DNA from: Micromonospora zingiberis
GTDB taxonomy: Bacteria > Actinomycetota > Actinomycetes > Mycobacteriales > Micromonosporaceae
Length of the DNA: 64,000 nucleotides
Direction: 5' to 3'
NCBI RefSeq assembly: GCF_004331455.1
Contig: NZ_SJJR01000014.1
Coordinates: 1-64,000 of the forward strand
How positions within the stretch are numbered: the first letter of the stretch is position 1; each line of letters begins with the position of its first letter. The notes below the pieces were generated by a model. It was not told the DNA's origin. It saw only the letters and a program-made list of their open reading frames with translations, and made no database searches. The position numbers were made by a program, and so were the translations under genes. Positions 27,521-36,637 of this stretch are shown here, piece by piece.

Positions 27521-27618
27521 GCTGTTCCGACCGTGGGAGGTGTGGGCCACGCCGTCGGCGACGGGGTGGCCCACACCTCGGTGTGGTGGTTCGAGGATTT
27601 CGCAGGAGGTCGGTCGTC

Positions 27619-30600
27619 ATGGCTCTTCAGGTTCCCGATCCTCTGGCGAGGTTCTTTCTGTGGTTTTTCGGCATGGAGTTCCCCGGCATCAACGAGGACA
27701 AGTTGGCGGGACTGGCGCGGGCCAGCTCAGACCTCGCTCGTGGGGTGGAAGGCTCCGAGCGGGAGTTTGCCGGGGCCGTGCAGAGAATTCTGGACGGTGT
27801 CGAGGGCAACTCCAAGCGGGCGTTCGCCCAGAAGGCGGCGGACATCCTCGGCGTCCTGCAGAACGCCGGCAGGTTCACCCGAGGGGTCGGCACCCAGCAT
27901 CAGTTTGCGGCCGGCACGGTGTTCGCCACGAAGGTGGCCACCCTGACGACAGTGGCGCTGCTGATGCTGGAGTTGGCCTACGCCATCAGCATGTTTCCGA
28001 TCTCTCCGGTCCCGTGGGTGAACTTCTGGGCGAAGGCACCGCTGGTCCGCGGCGGACTTCGGGCGTTCCTGCAAGGAGTGCTATCGAGATTCGCCACCCT
28101 GTCGCGGGTGGCGTTCGCCGAGGCTCTGCAGGAACTGCTCGCCGCGCTGGCAGGTGAACTGGCCGCATTGGGGCGGTACGGCAAGGGGGTGGACGGCCGG
28201 CAGGTCATGACGTCTGCCGCAGTGGGCGGTGCGTTCGGCGGCATGATGGGCACGGCGATGCCGCTCATCAATGCCGCAGGTGCTGGCGCGGCCAGGCGCA
28301 CCGGTATCGACCGGGCGCTGGAAGCAGCGTCGACTAACAACGCGGCAAGGACTGTGGTCACCGGGGCGACCGACCTCGGTCAACGCGGCGTCAGCGGTGT
28401 TGTCGAGGCCAGCATCGAAACCGCCCTCTCCGTCGCCATGGGTGGCGGGCCGGCCAACTTCGGACCCACCGTCGTCTCGTCGATGCTCACCGATGCGACC
28501 TTTGACGCGGCAGCGGCGCTCAAGGATCGGACATCGAGGGCGCTGGGCCGAGGCCGGCCGGACAGTGAGAGGCCGGCCGAGGAGGATCCGACTCCCACAC
28601 CCGTGAGACCCGGCGGTGCGCCGGTCACCGGCCTGCCGACCGATACCGACACGGACAGCGGCCCGCCGACCGGATCCGACACATCTGCCGGATCTGGCGC
28701 CGTGGCAGGTGCGGGTGTCGCTGCGGCCCCCGGAAATGCCGCACCGCGGTCACATGATGGAGTGTCGGGCCCACCGCCGGTTGTCGAAGGCGTACCGAGA
28801 CCAATCGGCGGCAGCGCCGGTTTCGGAGAGTCCGGTGGGGCCGGCACGTCAGGCGTGGGCGGTGCGGGCGGCGAAGGAGTGCCATCGCCGGCCGTTCCCG
28901 CCGGCACCGCCACACCAGTGGGGGTGCCGGCGGATACCAACATCGGCGTCGGGGCACCGTCCGGATCGATCCTCGGCGATTCTGTGGACGGCGTCACGGA
29001 CGCACCGGTGGCTGAGGGAGCAGCGGCGGCACCGGTGTCCGGCCCGCCGCCGGCGGTGGGGAACGAGTCGCCATCCCCGCCGACCACCGGGGCGTCCTGG
29101 GCGGGCACGGTGGACGGCTCGGCCACGACGGCGACGCCGACCGGTGCCGCCCCGGTGACCCCGGGCGGATCGACCCCGGTGACCCCGGGCGGACCGACCC
29201 CGGTCACTGGCGGGCAGTCCACCCCGGTTACCGGTGGGCAGCCCACGACGGGACCCACATCCACGCCGCGCCCGGCGACTGTGCCGTCTCCTTCCACGGT
29301 GACTCTTCCGCCCACGGCCGGCGCTGCGCCGGCAACCGCTGCTCCCGTTACGGCGAACACCCCACCCACTGTCACCCCAACCGAAGCGAGCGTTCCCGCC
29401 GCAGCGCCGCCCGGCAACGCCGTCGTGGACAACGACGGTCTTCTCCCGGAGAGCGCCCAGCCGCCCGTCGAACAGGCTGCCCCGGCCGAACCGGAGATCG
29501 TCGAGCTGTTGTCCCCGGCCCTCCGGGAGCTGAGTCCGGAGGCTCTCCAAGCGGCGTTGTCCCAGACCTCGACGCCCGCGCCGACCGTGGTGTTGGGGCC
29601 GGAGACAAACGCGGAACTGTCACCCGAGCCAGCGGGCTCGGCCACCGATGACGTCGTCACCGATGGCCCCGGCGGTGTGCCGGTCGATCTTCCAGACCCG
29701 GCTGGCGTGATGCCGGTGGCCGTCGGCTGGCGGCCGGCACCGGAGACGGCGGGCAAGGCCGGCCGTACGCCGCACGATCGGTCCGGCGGGTCGGCCGCCG
29801 ATCCGGAGCTGCCCCCGCAGGAGGTGAGCCTGCCGGGAACGCCACTGGTGACCGGGAGCGTGTCGGAGAACCCGATGGCGGTGCCCATCGACCCGTCGGA
29901 GACGGTCGCGACACCGCAGGTGACCACCACCGGCATCGCTGCCGCGACGCCGCCATCAACCGGGACTGACCGGGGGCGGCCAACTGGTACGGACCAGCAG
30001 CCCTCGGCTCCCCGCCAGGGTGTCCCGGCGCAACCACGTCCCGCGCCGCCTGCGAACAATGCGACGCCACCTGCGATGGCACACCCGGCCCCGATCGACG
30101 CTGAGGACGGCCTGATCAGGTTCATGGACCAGGTCCGTCCGTTGCAGGAGTACGCGCGGGACGCCGACGACGACGGGCCAGTGGTCGACCTGGTGGTGAT
30201 GACGGCCTCGGGCAACGCTGACCGGGTATGGGTGGAGGTTCGCGTGCCGGGCCGGGTCGAGCCGGTCACTCTCGGACCGAACTCGGCAGGTAGCGCCCTT
30301 CTTGATCCCTCGTTGCGCGTGTCGGCGGCGATCCGGATCGACCGCCAGCAGTTGACGGACGCTGTCCTGTTCGGCCTTGAATCTTCGGAGTTGTGGACGC
30401 GGTCGCTGCGCAACGGTGATGCGGAGTTCGTCCGGCGGTTCGCCAGGGCCGCTGTCGGTCATCGGATCACGGATGCGCCGATGGGCGCCTCGGTGAGTGA
30501 CTTCGTCCAGGCCATGGTGCCGCATTCCAGCCGGGCCTGGTCCGAAGCAGCGGACCCCCGTACGGAGTTGGAGCCGGCGGACGCGGTCGCCAGGTCGTCC

Positions 30601-33600
30601 GCGCAGCGGTCGATGGAGACGAACGCGGACCGCGAGGGTGTGCGGGCGGCCCGGTCGTGGGCCGAATACCAGGTGGCGATCGATCATCAGCGTCCGGTGG
30701 TGACGGGGCGTGCCACTGATACTCAGCGGGCGCAGTTGGGTTTGCTTGACTCGTTCGCCACCATGCTCACGGCGAAATTTCTCGAGGAGGGCGCGGACGC
30801 CGCCCGTGCCATGTCGCAGCGACTGGCGCAGGACTATGGCACGTCGCGTGGATTCACGTTGCTGCCGCCACCGATCTCGACGTTCGACGTGTCTGGTTCG
30901 CAACCGAAGGACTGGGTGGCGAAGTTCACCGAGCACGCAGGGGATCTGCGGGACTTCGCGCGGCAGGAAGCCGCCAATCCAGCGGAGAACATCGAACTTG
31001 TGCTGCTGGCCGCGCCGTCGCGTGTGCTCGCAGCCGACAGCGCATTCAGTCCAGGACACGCCGTGGTGGCCATCCGGCTGCCGAACGGGAAGCAGACCGC
31101 GCTGGGCTTCTATCCGGATGAGGGTCTCTTTGGGGCGCAAGGGGCGATCAAGGACGATCGGAAGTATCTGGCGGCTCGACATGCCCGAGTCCTCGGTGCG
31201 TACAACATCAGCGCGCGGCAGCTTTCCGATGCGTACGATTTCGCCGCCCGGAACTCCCAGGAGAACTACCACCTGCTGAGCAGCAACTGTGTGGTGTTCG
31301 CGACGAGACTCGTCGGCACCGCACTGGGGCGTGACATCGTCGACCCGACGGTCACCACGCCCGACGGACTCATCGCCACCTTGAGCACCGACTCGACCTG
31401 GACCTGGTCCGACGGCCAGCGCACCTCGATTCCCGCAGGCCCTGCCCGGGCGTCCCGGGAGGCGAACCTCAAGCAGGCGCGCGAGTATCTCGAACTCGTC
31501 GGCGAACGCACCGAGGGGTACTCCAATGCGCTCGAATGGGCCACGTTCCGCATAGCGGTCGACCACCAACGTCCGCTGGTCACCCGCCAACCCGACGCCC
31601 GACAGGCAGAGCAGTTCGCGCTACTCGACGAGTTCACCACAATGGTGGCCGCCGAGTACCACGCCAACGGGGAGGTCGCCGCTGCGGCCCTGTCCCGGTC
31701 GCTCGGTTCCGCTCACGGCACGTTACGTAATCCGGATCCTGCCGGTAACGCCGCCATCTACGAACTCGACGAGACAGACGCAACCTCACCGCGACTGCTG
31801 GACGTGCCGCCGCCGGTCGTGGCCGGGCCGCTGGCCACGGCCAGACCCATCTCCGAAGACTCTCCGACGTGGGAGTTCGGCGAAGGAACACCCGCCGGCG
31901 AGGTCATCTTCGACGCGGACCTGCGGGACGAGGTGGAGACCCGTCCGGACCGTGAGGCAGACCCAGGTGAGCCTGTGCGGGGGCGGGTGGTGTCGGGGGA
32001 GCGGATTGAGCAGTTGCGGGCTGGTGTGGTGCCTCGGCGAGCGCGCGCTGCTGCGTTTGATGTGGTGCATGTTGGTGATAGGTCGGGGTTCTTGCCTGAT
32101 GTGGTGGTGCGTTCGTATGAGGACGCGGGTTTGGATGTTCCTACCGGTGGTGTGGTGACGCGGCCCGATCTTGATCATGTGGTGGGTCTTGTTGGTTATC
32201 GGTATCGGCGGCTTGTCGACTCTGATGGCAGTGTGGTTCATGATTTTGTGGTGCGGGTGCATTTGGTGGCTCAGGATTCGGTGGCTCGTGAGCAGCTTGA
32301 TGTGGTGAAGGCTCGTGCGGTTGATGGGGTCGATGCTGTCTTTAATGGTGGTTATCGGATTGGTGACGGGCAGTTCAACGCCGGTGTCGAGTTTGTTGAT
32401 GATCCGGCTGACGCGGACACGACTGTCGCGTTGTTTGGTGAGGATGCTCCGCCGTCGTCGCAGACGAGCTGGTCGGTTAATGATAATGGTGAGACGTTCG
32501 CGCACGAGTTTGGTCATTATCTGGGCTTGTTCGACGAGTACACCGATGCGCATTCAACCGGTTCTGATGGTAATCGGGTGGCCCGGATTTTCAATGACCA
32601 TTCGTTGGCATCGCGGGTGTACGCGGATGGTTCCATCATGGCGACGGTGACGTCGGCGGAGAATCCTGGGTTGCGTCCGCGTCATCTGGATCAGATCGCC
32701 GATACGTTCGCCGGTGCCATCGGCCCCGACCGCGGCACCACCAACCCCACCCCGGACCCCACCTCGGAGACCGACACCGACAGCACCCTCGACGGGCCTG
32801 TTCGTGGGGCACCGGCCACGAATTCAGTGGTGAACGCGGCGTTCAGTCAACTGGTGCGGGGTCACGAAGCGGTCACCCAGGCTAACGTCCGGGCCAAGCG
32901 GAACAGGCTGATCGCACAGAGAGCGCCGCTGGCGTTCGTGGTGAACATGATGGTCTCGGCTAATGGGGTCCATGAGTTGCAGGGGGTCATCAGCTCGATC
33001 ACCCAGGGGCTGCCTCAGGGGGCCCATGTGGCGTTCGTTGTCGGCGTCAACACGATGGGGCGGGAGGTGACCAGGGACCTTAACAGGGCGGTGTCCGCTG
33101 CGGGTCAGATTGCCGCAAACGCTCCATGGCCGATTGCCGTCGTCGGGCATGCTGTTTATCACGGTCCCAAGAACTCTTTTCCCTTCGGGCGCGCGCGCAA
33201 CGCGGTGATGGGTGCCCCGGAGACAGCTGCGGCGGTGAGTGCGTTCGCCGGTCGTGGTTCCTATCCCTATGTCGCTTTCCAGGACTTCGACACCGGTGCT
33301 CGCACGGTCGCGACCGGCGAGCACATCTTCAGTCGGATGGTCAACCTGACCGGCAATCACGGCTACCCCCTCCGGCCGCTGATGCTCTCCGGTGGCTACC
33401 GCATCGGCGACGCCGATCAACTCGTAGCGGACACCATACGACGTCTACGCGATCAAGAAAATGATCCCGAGAGGGACCAGGCGAAGCGCAACAAGGCCCG
33501 GGACGCCCGAAAAAGGCTGGCGGCGGACAAAGCTGGATTCGTGCGCCAGTTCACCGCTGCAATTCAGGAGGACATGGCCACTCGCGATCGACAGAAGGCG

Positions 33601-35277
33601 ATCCATCCGCTGTTGCCGTACGGGCCCGAGCCGAACCTGTTCGTCGACGGTCTGCTGATCGGCAGCGACCCGAGCGTCCAATTCGGTGATGGTGGATCGG
33701 AATTCAGCCAACTTTCGGTATCCCTGAACAAGGCATACGCCGGTGAGTTGCTTGCTGAGCAGCGACAGCTTCCCAATTATGAGGAGATGTCGTCGGTGGA
33801 GCGTTCTGCTCAGATCCAGGTCGCAGGGCAGAACAACCAGCATCCGCAACGTGGTGTCGCTTACCTGGTCGACTACATGGGATCGGCCGTGCCCACTGAC
33901 CTGTCCCGGCTGGCCGCCGAGTTCAGCATGGGTAAGGCGCTACCCCAGGACCACGCCAAGCTGGCCAGCGTCCTGAACCGCTTCTTCGGTCACGACGGGG
34001 CCAACACGTCGGATGATGCTCCGTTGAACGCCCGCGCTGCCAAAAGAGGCACCAGCCTCACCGAATATGCCAAGGCCAGCTCCTCCATCGCCGGCCCGTA
34101 CGCCGACCCCGCCTACCATCCGGCCCAGGCGTCGTTCTATTTTCCGCCGGCTGGCGCCCCCGTTGCCAGCAGTAGTGCACCCACCGCTGGTGCCTACGGC
34201 TACCCTCCGATCACTCAGGCGTTGTCCGGCAAGCAGCTGAACCAACTCGGCAACCAGCCGCACAACACCCTCTATCCCGCCATCTCATACGCCGTCCCCA
34301 ACACCGAACTGCACATCGGCGTACCGCCCAGTCAGAAGATTTACGCCGCCCATCAGCTCGCGCTGTCCAACACCCGGAACAGCATTCAGCAGGAGTTCGC
34401 ACACGTGGCCCACTACGCGAACGGCGTTCCCGTGCGTCCTGACTCCGTCTACGCCGTCCTGGGCAGACAGTTGAACCTCCCCGCGGACGAGGTCCGCCGC
34501 CGTGCGCTCGAGGCCGGCCGCACCATCGCGCCCCTTATCTCGGCGCTCGCGGAACTCCGCCGCACGAAGGACTACCGAAACGGACACTTTGTCGGCGCTG
34601 CGCTCAGCGCCCCTCGCGCCCAACCCGGCGCATACCACCCCGGAGCTGTCATCCCCGGTATGGCCGAGGCCGACGCGGAGATGAACGCGACAGCCACGAT
34701 GGGATCAGACAGCGAAGGGGAAGGCTCCGGATCGGAAACCTCATCGAATGCCTCCAGGCAGTCTGCGGCCGAACGCCAACAACGCGCCAACGCGTACGAC
34801 GCCGTGCTGACCGCCACCGCCCACGCGCTTGACATCACCATCGAGGTCCACACCCCGCCGCAAGGCGCGCAACGCTACGGCAACAAGGGGCGAACCCACC
34901 GCATCGATCGCTACACCACGGCAGACGGCCGTGTGGTGTTCGATGATCATCCCTCCCGGCAGCCACCCCCGCCACAGCCGCCGCCCCCGCCCGCCGGCCA
35001 GCGTTTCCGGCTGCCGGCACCGGTCCCGATGGGCGGCGTACCGGCTCACGCGCCTCCGGCGGGGCACTTTCCGTACGCCTCGTCGGGGCAGCCCGGTCCG
35101 TCCACTGGCTTCGCCGCTCCGCCATACCCGCAGCCATACCCGGCGCCGCTCCCGCAGCCGGGGCCGTTTCCGCAGGCATATCCCCAGCCGCATCCGCAGC
35201 GACAGCCGTATCCGCCGGCGGATCCGTCGCGGGGTCCGTACCCACCGCCGGGTTCATTTGCGCGGGATCCGCGCTGA
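27619..35277 (+). CDS. Giant multidomain T7SS polymorphic-toxin-like protein
   Basis: A 2552-aa protein from ATG 27619 (aggagg 9 bases before). The N-terminus (residues about 1-230) has a WXG-like helical part and hydrophobic helices (TVALLMLELAYAISMFPISP) as in actinobacterial T7SS toxins. A Pro/Thr/Ala/Gly-rich stalk covers about 320-825. Two related modules follow (about 831-1075 and 1095-1370). The second has a permuted-papain-like pair His1147 (PGHAVVAI) and Cys1224 (SSNCVVF); the first lacks both. A zincin domain (about 1450-1700) carries HEFGHYLGLFDEY with zinc ligands His1629, His1633 and probably Asp1639. Residues about 1735-1960 resemble a GT-A glycosyltransferase with a DFD motif at 1889-1891. 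A late segment near 2374-2447 is weakly OTU-like, and the last 100 residues are Pro-rich. No adjacent immunity gene is recognisable. Confidence 0.8.
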   Translation: MALQVPDPLARFFLWFFGMEFPGINEDKLAGLARASSDLARGVEGSEREFAGAVQRILDGVEGNSKRAFAQKAADILGVLQNAGRFTRGVGTQHQFAAGTVFATKVATLTTVALLMLELAYAISMFPISPVPWVNFWAKAPLVRGGLRAFLQGVLSRFATLSRVAFAEALQELLAALAGELAALGRYGKGVDGRQVMTSAAVGGAFGGMMGTAMPLINAAGAGAARRTGIDRALEAASTNNAARTVVTGATDLGQRGVSGVVEASIETALSVAMGGGPANFGPTVVSSMLTDATFDAAAALKDRTSRALGRGRPDSERPAEEDPTPTPVRPGGAPVTGLPTDTDTDSGPPTGSDTSAGSGAVAGAGVAAAPGNAAPRSHDGVSGPPPVVEGVPRPIGGSAGFGESGGAGTSGVGGAGGEGVPSPAVPAGTATPVGVPADTNIGVGAPSGSILGDSVDGVTDAPVAEGAAAAPVSGPPPAVGNESPSPPTTGASWAGTVDGSATTATPTGAAPVTPGGSTPVTPGGPTPVTGGQSTPVTGGQPTTGPTSTPRPATVPSPSTVTLPPTAGAAPATAAPVTANTPPTVTPTEASVPAAAPPGNAVVDNDGLLPESAQPPVEQAAPAEPEIVELLSPALRELSPEALQAALSQTSTPAPTVVLGPETNAELSPEPAGSATDDVVTDGPGGVPVDLPDPAGVMPVAVGWRPAPETAGKAGRTPHDRSGGSAADPELPPQEVSLPGTPLVTGSVSENPMAVPIDPSETVATPQVTTTGIAAATPPSTGTDRGRPTGTDQQPSAPRQGVPAQPRPAPPANNATPPAMAHPAPIDAEDGLIRFMDQVRPLQEYARDADDDGPVVDLVVMTASGNADRVWVEVRVPGRVEPVTLGPNSAGSALLDPSLRVSAAIRIDRQQLTDAVLFGLESSELWTRSLRNGDAEFVRRFARAAVGHRITDAPMGASVSDFVQAMVPHSSRAWSEAADPRTELEPADAVARSSAQRSMETNADREGVRAARSWAEYQVAIDHQRPVVTGRATDTQRAQLGLLDSFATMLTAKFLEEGADAARAMSQRLAQDYGTSRGFTLLPPPISTFDVSGSQPKDWVAKFTEHAGDLRDFARQEAANPAENIELVLLAAPSRVLAADSAFSPGHAVVAIRLPNGKQTALGFYPDEGLFGAQGAIKDDRKYLAARHARVLGAYNISARQLSDAYDFAARNSQENYHLLSSNCVVFATRLVGTALGRDIVDPTVTTPDGLIATLSTDSTWTWSDGQRTSIPAGPARASREANLKQAREYLELVGERTEGYSNALEWATFRIAVDHQRPLVTRQPDARQAEQFALLDEFTTMVAAEYHANGEVAAAALSRSLGSAHGTLRNPDPAGNAAIYELDETDATSPRLLDVPPPVVAGPLATARPISEDSPTWEFGEGTPAGEVIFDADLRDEVETRPDREADPGEPVRGRVVSGERIEQLRAGVVPRRARAAAFDVVHVGDRSGFLPDVVVRSYEDAGLDVPTGGVVTRPDLDHVVGLVGYRYRRLVDSDGSVVHDFVVRVHLVAQDSVAREQLDVVKARAVDGVDAVFNGGYRIGDGQFNAGVEFVDDPADADTTVALFGEDAPPSSQTSWSVNDNGETFAHEFGHYLGLFDEYTDAHSTGSDGNRVARIFNDHSLASRVYADGSIMATVTSAENPGLRPRHLDQIADTFAGAIGPDRGTTNPTPDPTSETDTDSTLDGPVRGAPATNSVVNAAFSQLVRGHEAVTQANVRAKRNRLIAQRAPLAFVVNMMVSANGVHELQGVISSITQGLPQGAHVAFVVGVNTMGREVTRDLNRAVSAAGQIAANAPWPIAVVGHAVYHGPKNSFPFGRARNAVMGAPETAAAVSAFAGRGSYPYVAFQDFDTGARTVATGEHIFSRMVNLTGNHGYPLRPLMLSGGYRIGDADQLVADTIRRLRDQENDPERDQAKRNKARDARKRLAADKAGFVRQFTAAIQEDMATRDRQKAIHPLLPYGPEPNLFVDGLLIGSDPSVQFGDGGSEFSQLSVSLNKAYAGELLAEQRQLPNYEEMSSVERSAQIQVAGQNNQHPQRGVAYLVDYMGSAVPTDLSRLAAEFSMGKALPQDHAKLASVLNRFFGHDGANTSDDAPLNARAAKRGTSLTEYAKASSSIAGPYADPAYHPAQASFYFPPAGAPVASSSAPTAGAYGYPPITQALSGKQLNQLGNQPHNTLYPAISYAVPNTELHIGVPPSQKIYAAHQLALSNTRNSIQQEFAHVAHYANGVPVRPDSVYAVLGRQLNLPADEVRRRALEAGRTIAPLISALAELRRTKDYRNGHFVGAALSAPRAQPGAYHPGAVIPGMAEADAEMNATATMGSDSEGEGSGSETSSNASRQSAAERQQRANAYDAVLTATAHALDITIEVHTPPQGAQRYGNKGRTHRIDRYTTADGRVVFDDHPSRQPPPPQPPPPPAGQRFRLPAPVPMGGVPAHAPPAGHFPYASSGQPGPSTGFAAPPYPQPYPAPLPQPGPFPQAYPQPHPQRQPYPPADPSRGPYPPPGSFARDPR
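29155..29250 (+). repeat. Four 24-bp tandem repeats in the stalk of the giant protein
   Basis: Four in-frame 24-bp units at 29155-29178, 29179-29202, 29203-29226 and 29227-29250 encode variants of VTPGGPTP/VTGGQSTP. The first two are nearly identical and the last two diverge. They lengthen the Pro/Thr-rich linker and may vary in number. Confidence 0.7.
31960..32700 (+). other. Segment with atypical codon use over the zincin domain
   Basis: Within the giant gene, codons between about 31960 and 32700 often end in T (gat, gtt, ggt, cgt, ttt), while the sequence on both sides is dominated by C/G-ending codons. The segment coincides with the metallopeptidase domain. It looks like a domain cassette acquired from a source with lower third-position GC. 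Confidence 0.6.
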
Positions 35278-35382
35278 CGTTTGAAGGATTCGCCGGCGCA
35301 TCCGTTGTCAGGTTGTCCGGTCCGGACGATGTCCGGCGGGTGGCCCACGAGGCGCGGTCTGTAGAAGAGGAAGGTGTCGGCG

Positions 35383-36531
35383 ATGGTCGAGGCGGCAGCG
35401 GTGTCCAGCGATCAGCTCGGTGCCTATCACCGGCTGCTGCTGCGGCTGTCGGGCCGGATGCCGGACGAGCTGATCACCATCTGCCGGCGTTGGCTCGCCG
35501 AGGGCGAGTTCGCGGAGATCGCTCAGGCGGTCCATTTCGCCGCACTCGTCAACGGCGTGGCAATGTCGCAGGAGGACATCACCCTGCTGTCGGGCACGCT
35601 CGCTGCGGCGGGGGAGGACCCGATGTGGCTCGCCGACATCGACCAGCCGGACACCGAATTGCCGCCGCCGTACGGGCTGGCTCCGGTCAACCCCGAGGAA
35701 CTGGCCGAGCACGGCGATGCGGTGCCGTACTGCATAGATCTGACGGTGCCCTACGACGGTCCCGGCGCTGCGGACGAGATCGATCGGGCGGCGGCGACCG
35801 CGGTGGCAGCCCAGCGGGACGACGGGTTGGCGGCGACCGCGTTGTGGCGTGCCTGGCGCTTTCCCTCGGTGCAGGCCTCGTGGCCGCCGCCCCGCCGGGT
35901 CTATCTGCTGCAGGGGGGCAACGCGGCGCTTTTGCCTGCCCTGGCTGCCCGGATGCAGGACGCCCTGGAAGCCGCCGGAGAGTCGGATCCGCAGGTCGAA
36001 ACGTTTCTGGATCCTGACGAGCTGCCCACGTACCAGCGCATCGCCCTCGGGTTCTCCGCGCTGCTCTGGGCTGCGGCACCACCCACCCCGCTCTTCGTGG
36101 CCAGGCTGTACGACGCGCTCGACCCGGAGAACCGGCCCGGTTTCGCGCCCGATCACCCGCTACTCGAAGACGAGGAGCGGGGCAAGGTATTCAGCTATCT
36201 CACCGGCAGCGCGCCGTTGCTCATTACGTCGACCTGTGGTCCGGACGTGCTGGACCCGGCCTCCGGAGAGGTGGTACCGAACGGGTTCGTCACCGACGGC
36301 CGTTGGATCTGGGCCGACGCGGTCGCCTTTTACCTGAGCGGGTACGGGCTCGCCCCCGATCCTGACCTGCTGGCCGCGATCCGCGCCAACCACTACCTGC
36401 CGCCGAAGGTCGACGTGGTGCTGCTGCACCGGGCACTTTCCGTCCTCTACGCGCCAGTGGTGGACCTGGGCGTGGATGACCCGGTCGAGTCCGTCGGCTC
36501 CGGCCTGGAAACGGCACACGTGCCCACTTAG
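35383..36531 (+). CDS. Conserved T7SS-locus protein, paralogue of the N-domain at 7492-9192
   Basis: A 382-aa soluble protein of unknown function. It aligns with the N-terminal 350 residues of the lectin protein on the left flank: YHRLLLRLSGRMPDELI, TLAAAGED, YGLAPVNPEELAEHGD, ALWRAWRFP, DPQVETFLDPDELPTYQ, SALLWAAAPP, DGRWIWAD. It has no TM helix or lectin domain. ATG 35383 is preferred over GTG 35374 because GAGGAAGG (35367-35374) is then 8 bases upstream and the paralogue starts at the equivalent place. It follows the giant toxin gene by about 105 bp. An adaptor, regulator or immunity role is possible but unproven. Confidence 0.65.
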   Translation: MVEAAAVSSDQLGAYHRLLLRLSGRMPDELITICRRWLAEGEFAEIAQAVHFAALVNGVAMSQEDITLLSGTLAAAGEDPMWLADIDQPDTELPPPYGLAPVNPEELAEHGDAVPYCIDLTVPYDGPGAADEIDRAAATAVAAQRDDGLAATALWRAWRFPSVQASWPPPRRVYLLQGGNAALLPALAARMQDALEAAGESDPQVETFLDPDELPTYQRIALGFSALLWAAAPPTPLFVARLYDALDPENRPGFAPDHPLLEDEERGKVFSYLTGSAPLLITSTCGPDVLDPASGEVVPNGFVTDGRWIWADAVAFYLSGYGLAPDPDLLAAIRANHYLPPKVDVVLLHRALSVLYAPVVDLGVDDPVESVGSGLETAHVPT

Positions 36532-36637
36532 CACGGGGCAACCCGGCCGGGCGGGACGTCACCGGCGAGCAACTCTGAACTGGCGATCGGCGCGAGCCGT
36601 CGTGCAATCGAAGCGGCAGGTTGAGGGAGATCGAACT

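Noticed and set aside
28380-30413. Leftward 677-codon open frame opposite the giant gene
   Set aside because: It mirrors the Pro/Thr/Ala-rich stalk and lacks any domain or ribosome site.
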